64,000 nucleotides of DNA, taken from contig NZ_RBAL01000001.1 of NCBI RefSeq assembly GCF_003626535.1, positions 62,001 to 126,000 on the forward strand. The letters run 5' to 3'. The position numbers and the translations under genes are program-made. The stretch comes from Streptomyces hoynatensis (GTDB lineage: Bacteria; Actinomycetota; Actinomycetes; Streptomycetales; Streptomycetaceae). Positions 61,738 through 64,000 of the stretch are shown here, piece by piece (position 1 is the stretch's first letter; each line of letters opens with the position of its first letter). Under the pieces are notes generated by a model, which was given only the letters and a program-made list of their open reading frames with translations, ran no database searches and was not told the DNA's origin.

Positions 61738-63189
61738 ATGGAAGCACCACCGGCCCCCGGCCGCGCGGTCATCGTCTGGACGCTGGTGCTCACCGGGGCC
61801 GCCACGTTCATGACCGCCCTGGACAACCTCGTCGTCACCACCGCCCTCCCGGCGATCCGCGAGGACCTCGACAGCGGCGTCGGCCAGCTGGAGTGGATCG
61901 TCAACGGCTACACGCTGCCCTTCGCCTGCCTGCTGCTGCCCGCCGCCGCCCTCGGCGACCGCTACGGGCGCCGCCGCCTCTTCGCCCTGGGCGTCGCGCT
62001 GTTCACCGCCGCCTCCGCCGCCTCCGCCCTGGCCGGCTCCACCGAGATGCTGATCGCGGGCCGGGCGTTGCAGGGCGCGGGCGCCGCCCTGGTCTTCCCC
62101 CTCAGCCTCACCCTGATCTCCGCCACCGTCCCCGCCGAGCGGCGCGGCGCCGCCTTCGGCGTCTGGGGAGCGATCAACGGCCTCGCCGTCGCCGGCGGCC
62201 CCCTCATCGGCGGCATCATCGTCGAACACATCTCCTGGCAGTGGATCTTCTGGGTGAACGTGCCGCTCGGCCTGCTCCTGCTGCCCCTGATCCCGCTGCG
62301 CCTCGCCGAGAGCCGCGTCCCCGGCGCCCGCCTCGACCCGCTGGGCGCGGTCCTCGCCGGCAGCGGCATGCTCGGCGTCCTGCTCGGCATCGTCCGGGGC
62401 AACGACCACGGCTGGACCTCCGCGGGCGTGGTGGGGAGCTTCGTCGCCGGCGGAGCGCTGCTCGGGGCGTTCCTCGCCTGGCAGTTGCGGGCCAGGGCAC
62501 CGATGGTGCCGCTGCGGCTGTTCCGCTCCCGGCAGTTCAGCGCCTCGATCGGCGCCGGCCTGCTGATGTCCGCCGGGATGTTCGGCTCCATCTTCCTGCT
62601 GACCCAGTTCCTCCAGCTGATCCAGGGCTACTCGCCGCAGGAGGCGGGGCTGCGGATGCTGCCGTGGACGGCCATGCCCATGGTGGTGACGCCGCTGATG
62701 GGCGCCCTCTCCGACCGGATCGGCGGGCGCTCGATCGCCGCCGTCGGCATGCTGCTGATGGCCTGCGGCCTCGGCTGGTTCGCGCTGCTCGCCGAGCCGG
62801 ACGTCGGCTACCCGGAGCAGGTCCCGGCCTTCGTGCTGTGCGGCGTCGGCATGGCCATGTTCTTCGCGGCGACCGGCCCGCTGGTGATGGGCTCGGTCGG
62901 CGAGCGGGAGCAGGGCATCGCCTCCGGCGTCAGCAACGCGATGCGCGAGCTGGGCGCCTCCCTCGGCGTGGCCGTCCTCGCGGCCGTCTTCGCGGCCAAC
63001 GGCGGCTACGAGAGCCCGGACGCCTTCACCGACGGTCTCGTCCCGGCCGTGTGGGGCGGCGCCTTCACCCTGCTGGTCGCCACCGTGGTCATGCTGATCG
63101 CCCCCCGCGCCCACCGCGCGCCCCGCGCCACCGGCCGTCCCGTCGCCGGGTCCGCCCCCGAGCCGGAGCGCGCCCCCGCCGCCCGGTGA
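61738..63189 (+). CDS. DHA2-family (EmrB/QacA-type) MFS drug efflux protein
   Basis: The ATG at 61738 has GGAGG 6-8 nt upstream; the product has 483 residues with about 14 hydrophobic segments. The family motifs are motif D1 (LDNLVVTTALPAIREDL), motif A (GDRYGRRRLFALG), motif B (AGRALQGAGAALVFP) and motif C (GAINGLAVAGGPLIGG). The 14-helix DHA2 group exports cationic drugs, dyes and antibiotics by proton antiport. The upstream TetR gene and shared operator imply induction by a substrate. The terminator at 63225-63271 ends the transcript. Confidence 0.94.
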   Translation: MEAPPAPGRAVIVWTLVLTGAATFMTALDNLVVTTALPAIREDLDSGVGQLEWIVNGYTLPFACLLLPAAALGDRYGRRRLFALGVALFTAASAASALAGSTEMLIAGRALQGAGAALVFPLSLTLISATVPAERRGAAFGVWGAINGLAVAGGPLIGGIIVEHISWQWIFWVNVPLGLLLLPLIPLRLAESRVPGARLDPLGAVLAGSGMLGVLLGIVRGNDHGWTSAGVVGSFVAGGALLGAFLAWQLRARAPMVPLRLFRSRQFSASIGAGLLMSAGMFGSIFLLTQFLQLIQGYSPQEAGLRMLPWTAMPMVVTPLMGALSDRIGGRSIAAVGMLLMACGLGWFALLAEPDVGYPEQVPAFVLCGVGMAMFFAATGPLVMGSVGEREQGIASGVSNAMRELGASLGVAVLAAVFAANGGYESPDAFTDGLVPAVWGGAFTLLVATVVMLIAPRAHRAPRATGRPVAGSAPEPERAPAAR

Positions 63190-63224
63190 GACCCGGGACC
63201 GCACCACGGCCCACCGCCGCGGCC

Positions 63225-63271
63225 CCGCCGCCCCCGCCCCGCCGCCACCGGCCGGGCGGGGGCGGCGGTTT
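63225..63271 (+). terminator. Terminator after the efflux gene
   Basis: A perfect 15-bp stem (63225-63239 with 63254-63268) is followed by TTT. It starts 36 bp after the stop codon. Confidence 0.75.
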
Positions 63272-63297
63272 CGCGCCCGGGACTTCGGCGGGCGAGG

Positions 63298-63319
63298 CAC
63301 CTCCTCACGTGAGGAGGTG
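63298..63319. promoter_or_regulatory. Perfect 22-bp palindrome centred on CACGTG
   Basis: CACCTCCTCAC is followed at once by its exact reverse complement, with no loop. It lies after the efflux terminator and 72 bp before murB. The absence of a loop favours a protein-binding site over a terminator. Confidence 0.6.
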
Positions 63320-63378
63320 GTCGGCTTCGCGTCCCGGGCGACGGCCTCGCCCGGCGGGACGGGCGTGAGGGCCGGTCG

Positions 63379-63384
63379 TATTCT
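63379..63384 (+). promoter_or_regulatory. murB -10 box, leaderless start
   Basis: TATTCT lies 6 nt before the GTG at 63391 and there is no ribosome site, which is the usual picture for a leaderless actinomycete gene. No strong -35 box is visible. Confidence 0.5.
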
Positions 63385-63390
63385 GGCGGG

Positions 63391-64000
63391 GTGCAGGAGA
63401 TCCGTGATGCCGTGCTGGGACCGTTGACCACGCTGCGGGTCGGCGGGCCCGCGCGGCGGCTGCTCGTCGCGGAGAGCGACGAGGAGGTGATCGCCGCCGT
63501 CCGCGAGGCCGACGCGGCGGGCACCCCGCTGCTGCTGATCGGCGGCGGCAGCAACCTGCTGATCGCCGACTCCGGCTTCGAGGGCACCGCCCTGCGCGTC
63601 GCGACCACCGGCGTCCGCCTCGACGGCACCCGCCTGGAGCTCGCCGCGGGGGAGAACTGGTCGGCCGCCGTCGCCGCGACCGTCGAGGCCGGGCTCGCCG
63701 GGATCGAGTGCCTCGCCGGCATCCCGGGCTCGGCCGGCGCCACCCCGATCCAGAACGTCGGCGCCTACGGCCAGGAGGTCTCCTCCCACGTCACCGAGGT
63801 CGTCGCCTACGACCGCGCGGAGCGCGCCACCGTCACCCTCCCGGCCGCCGCCTGTGGATTCGGCTACCGGCACAGCAGGTTCAAGGCGGACCCCACCCGC
63901 TACGTGGTGCTGCGCGTCCGCTTCGACCTGGAGGACGCCGGCGGCCTCTCCGCCCCGTTGCGCTACGCCGAGACGGCCCGCCTGCTCGGCGTCCAGCCGG
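63391..64000 (+). CDS. murB: UDP-N-acetylmuramate dehydrogenase, 3' end outside window
   Basis: The frame runs off the right edge after 203 codons; a full-length protein is about 350 residues. The N-terminal FAD-binding domain is clear: LTTLRVGGPARRLL, LLLIGGGSNLLIAD, ECLAGIPGSAGATPIQNVGAYGQEV (in parts) and FGYRHSRFK. MurB uses NADPH to reduce UDP-GlcNAc-enolpyruvate in the cytoplasm, the second committed step of peptidoglycan precursor synthesis. The start is a probably leaderless GTG, giving VQEIRDAVLGPLTTLRVGG. The gene fits the conserved rpmG - hydratase - murB neighbourhood, here separated by the TetR/efflux pair. Confidence 0.95.
   Translation, partial: MQEIRDAVLGPLTTLRVGGPARRLLVAESDEEVIAAVREADAAGTPLLLIGGGSNLLIADSGFEGTALRVATTGVRLDGTRLELAAGENWSAAVAATVEAGLAGIECLAGIPGSAGATPIQNVGAYGQEVSSHVTEVVAYDRAERATVTLPAAACGFGYRHSRFKADPTRYVVLRVRFDLEDAGGLSAPLRYAETARLLGVQP

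Overview
The window reads as chromosomal DNA of a high-GC actinomycete, most likely a Streptomyces or close relative. It is very GC-rich with strong third-position GC bias, uses many GTG starts, has several apparently leaderless genes (a -10 box 6-8 nt before the start codon), twin-arginine secreted enzymes, LuxR/HisKA_3 two-component genes, Ser/Thr kinases, FHA proteins and a 54-residue L33 protein. Three genes carry the rare TTA codon (the CHAT protease, the kinase/binding-protein fusion and the BlaI-like repressor), which in Streptomyces implies dependence on the bldA tRNA. Most of the window looks accessory; only the right end (tRNA-Thr, tRNA-Met, rpmG, two MaoC-like hydratase genes, murB) looks like core chromosome.

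Layout. 1-5.5 kb: a CHAT caspase-like protease converges, across a strong terminator, on two related genes of unknown function. One ends in a peptidoglycan-binding domain; the other begins with a lysozyme-like segment missing its catalytic Asp. A decayed TetR fragment follows. 5.5-8.8 kb: a DUF4232 lipoprotein, a membrane Ser/Thr kinase and a divergent ECF sigma factor. 9-14.3 kb: an NAD(P)-binding oxidoreductase, then a divergent pair of secreted glucuronoxylan enzymes (GH30 and GH67) around a CebR/LacI-type operator. 14.2-18 kb: an ECF41 sigma factor with a pyridine-nucleotide oxidoreductase behind a candidate ECF41 promoter and a Crp-type site, then a secreted endonuclease/exonuclease/phosphatase-fold protein. 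18-20 kb: a secreted discoidin-PL7-GH16 enzyme. 20-24.7 kb: a Ser/Thr kinase with an extracellular solute-binding domain, an FHA protein and a small protein. 24.8-33.9 kb: a PLP decarboxylase, a two-component system divergent from an ABC exporter, a quinone-oxidoreductase/hydrolase pair and a serine beta-lactamase-fold hydrolase. 34-38.9 kb: a GH42 fragment, a methyltransferase divergent from an Lrp regulator, and a BlaI/M56 pair followed by about 1.1 kb with repeats and no gene. 38.9-46 kb: a small protein, a secreted GH16 glucanase, and a NACHT NTPase divergent from a 76-residue membrane protein.

45.7-57.6 kb is a coherent sialic-acid module: a FadR-type GntR regulator, a peptide-class ABC importer (binding protein, permease, permease-ATPase fusion, ATPase), an N-acetylneuraminate-lyase-type aldolase, all four junctions in the five-gene operon overlapping by 4 nt, and two secreted sialidases. 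Near-identical 15-bp dyads (GGACRTGGGAYGTCC) sit at the promoter of the regulator, the importer operon and both sialidases, so the whole set can be read as one regulon. Sialidases would free sialic acid outside, the importer would bring it in and the aldolase would cleave it. ManNAc kinase and epimerase genes are not in the window.

57.9-64 kb: an amidohydrolase with degenerate metal ligands, two tRNAs, rpmG, two hydratase genes, a TetR/DHA2 efflux pair with a matching operator before each gene, and the start of murB. The common themes are extracellular polysaccharide breakdown (xylan, alginate-like, beta-glucan, sialoglycans) and multi-domain sensing or conflict proteins (CHAT, NACHT, kinase-receptor).
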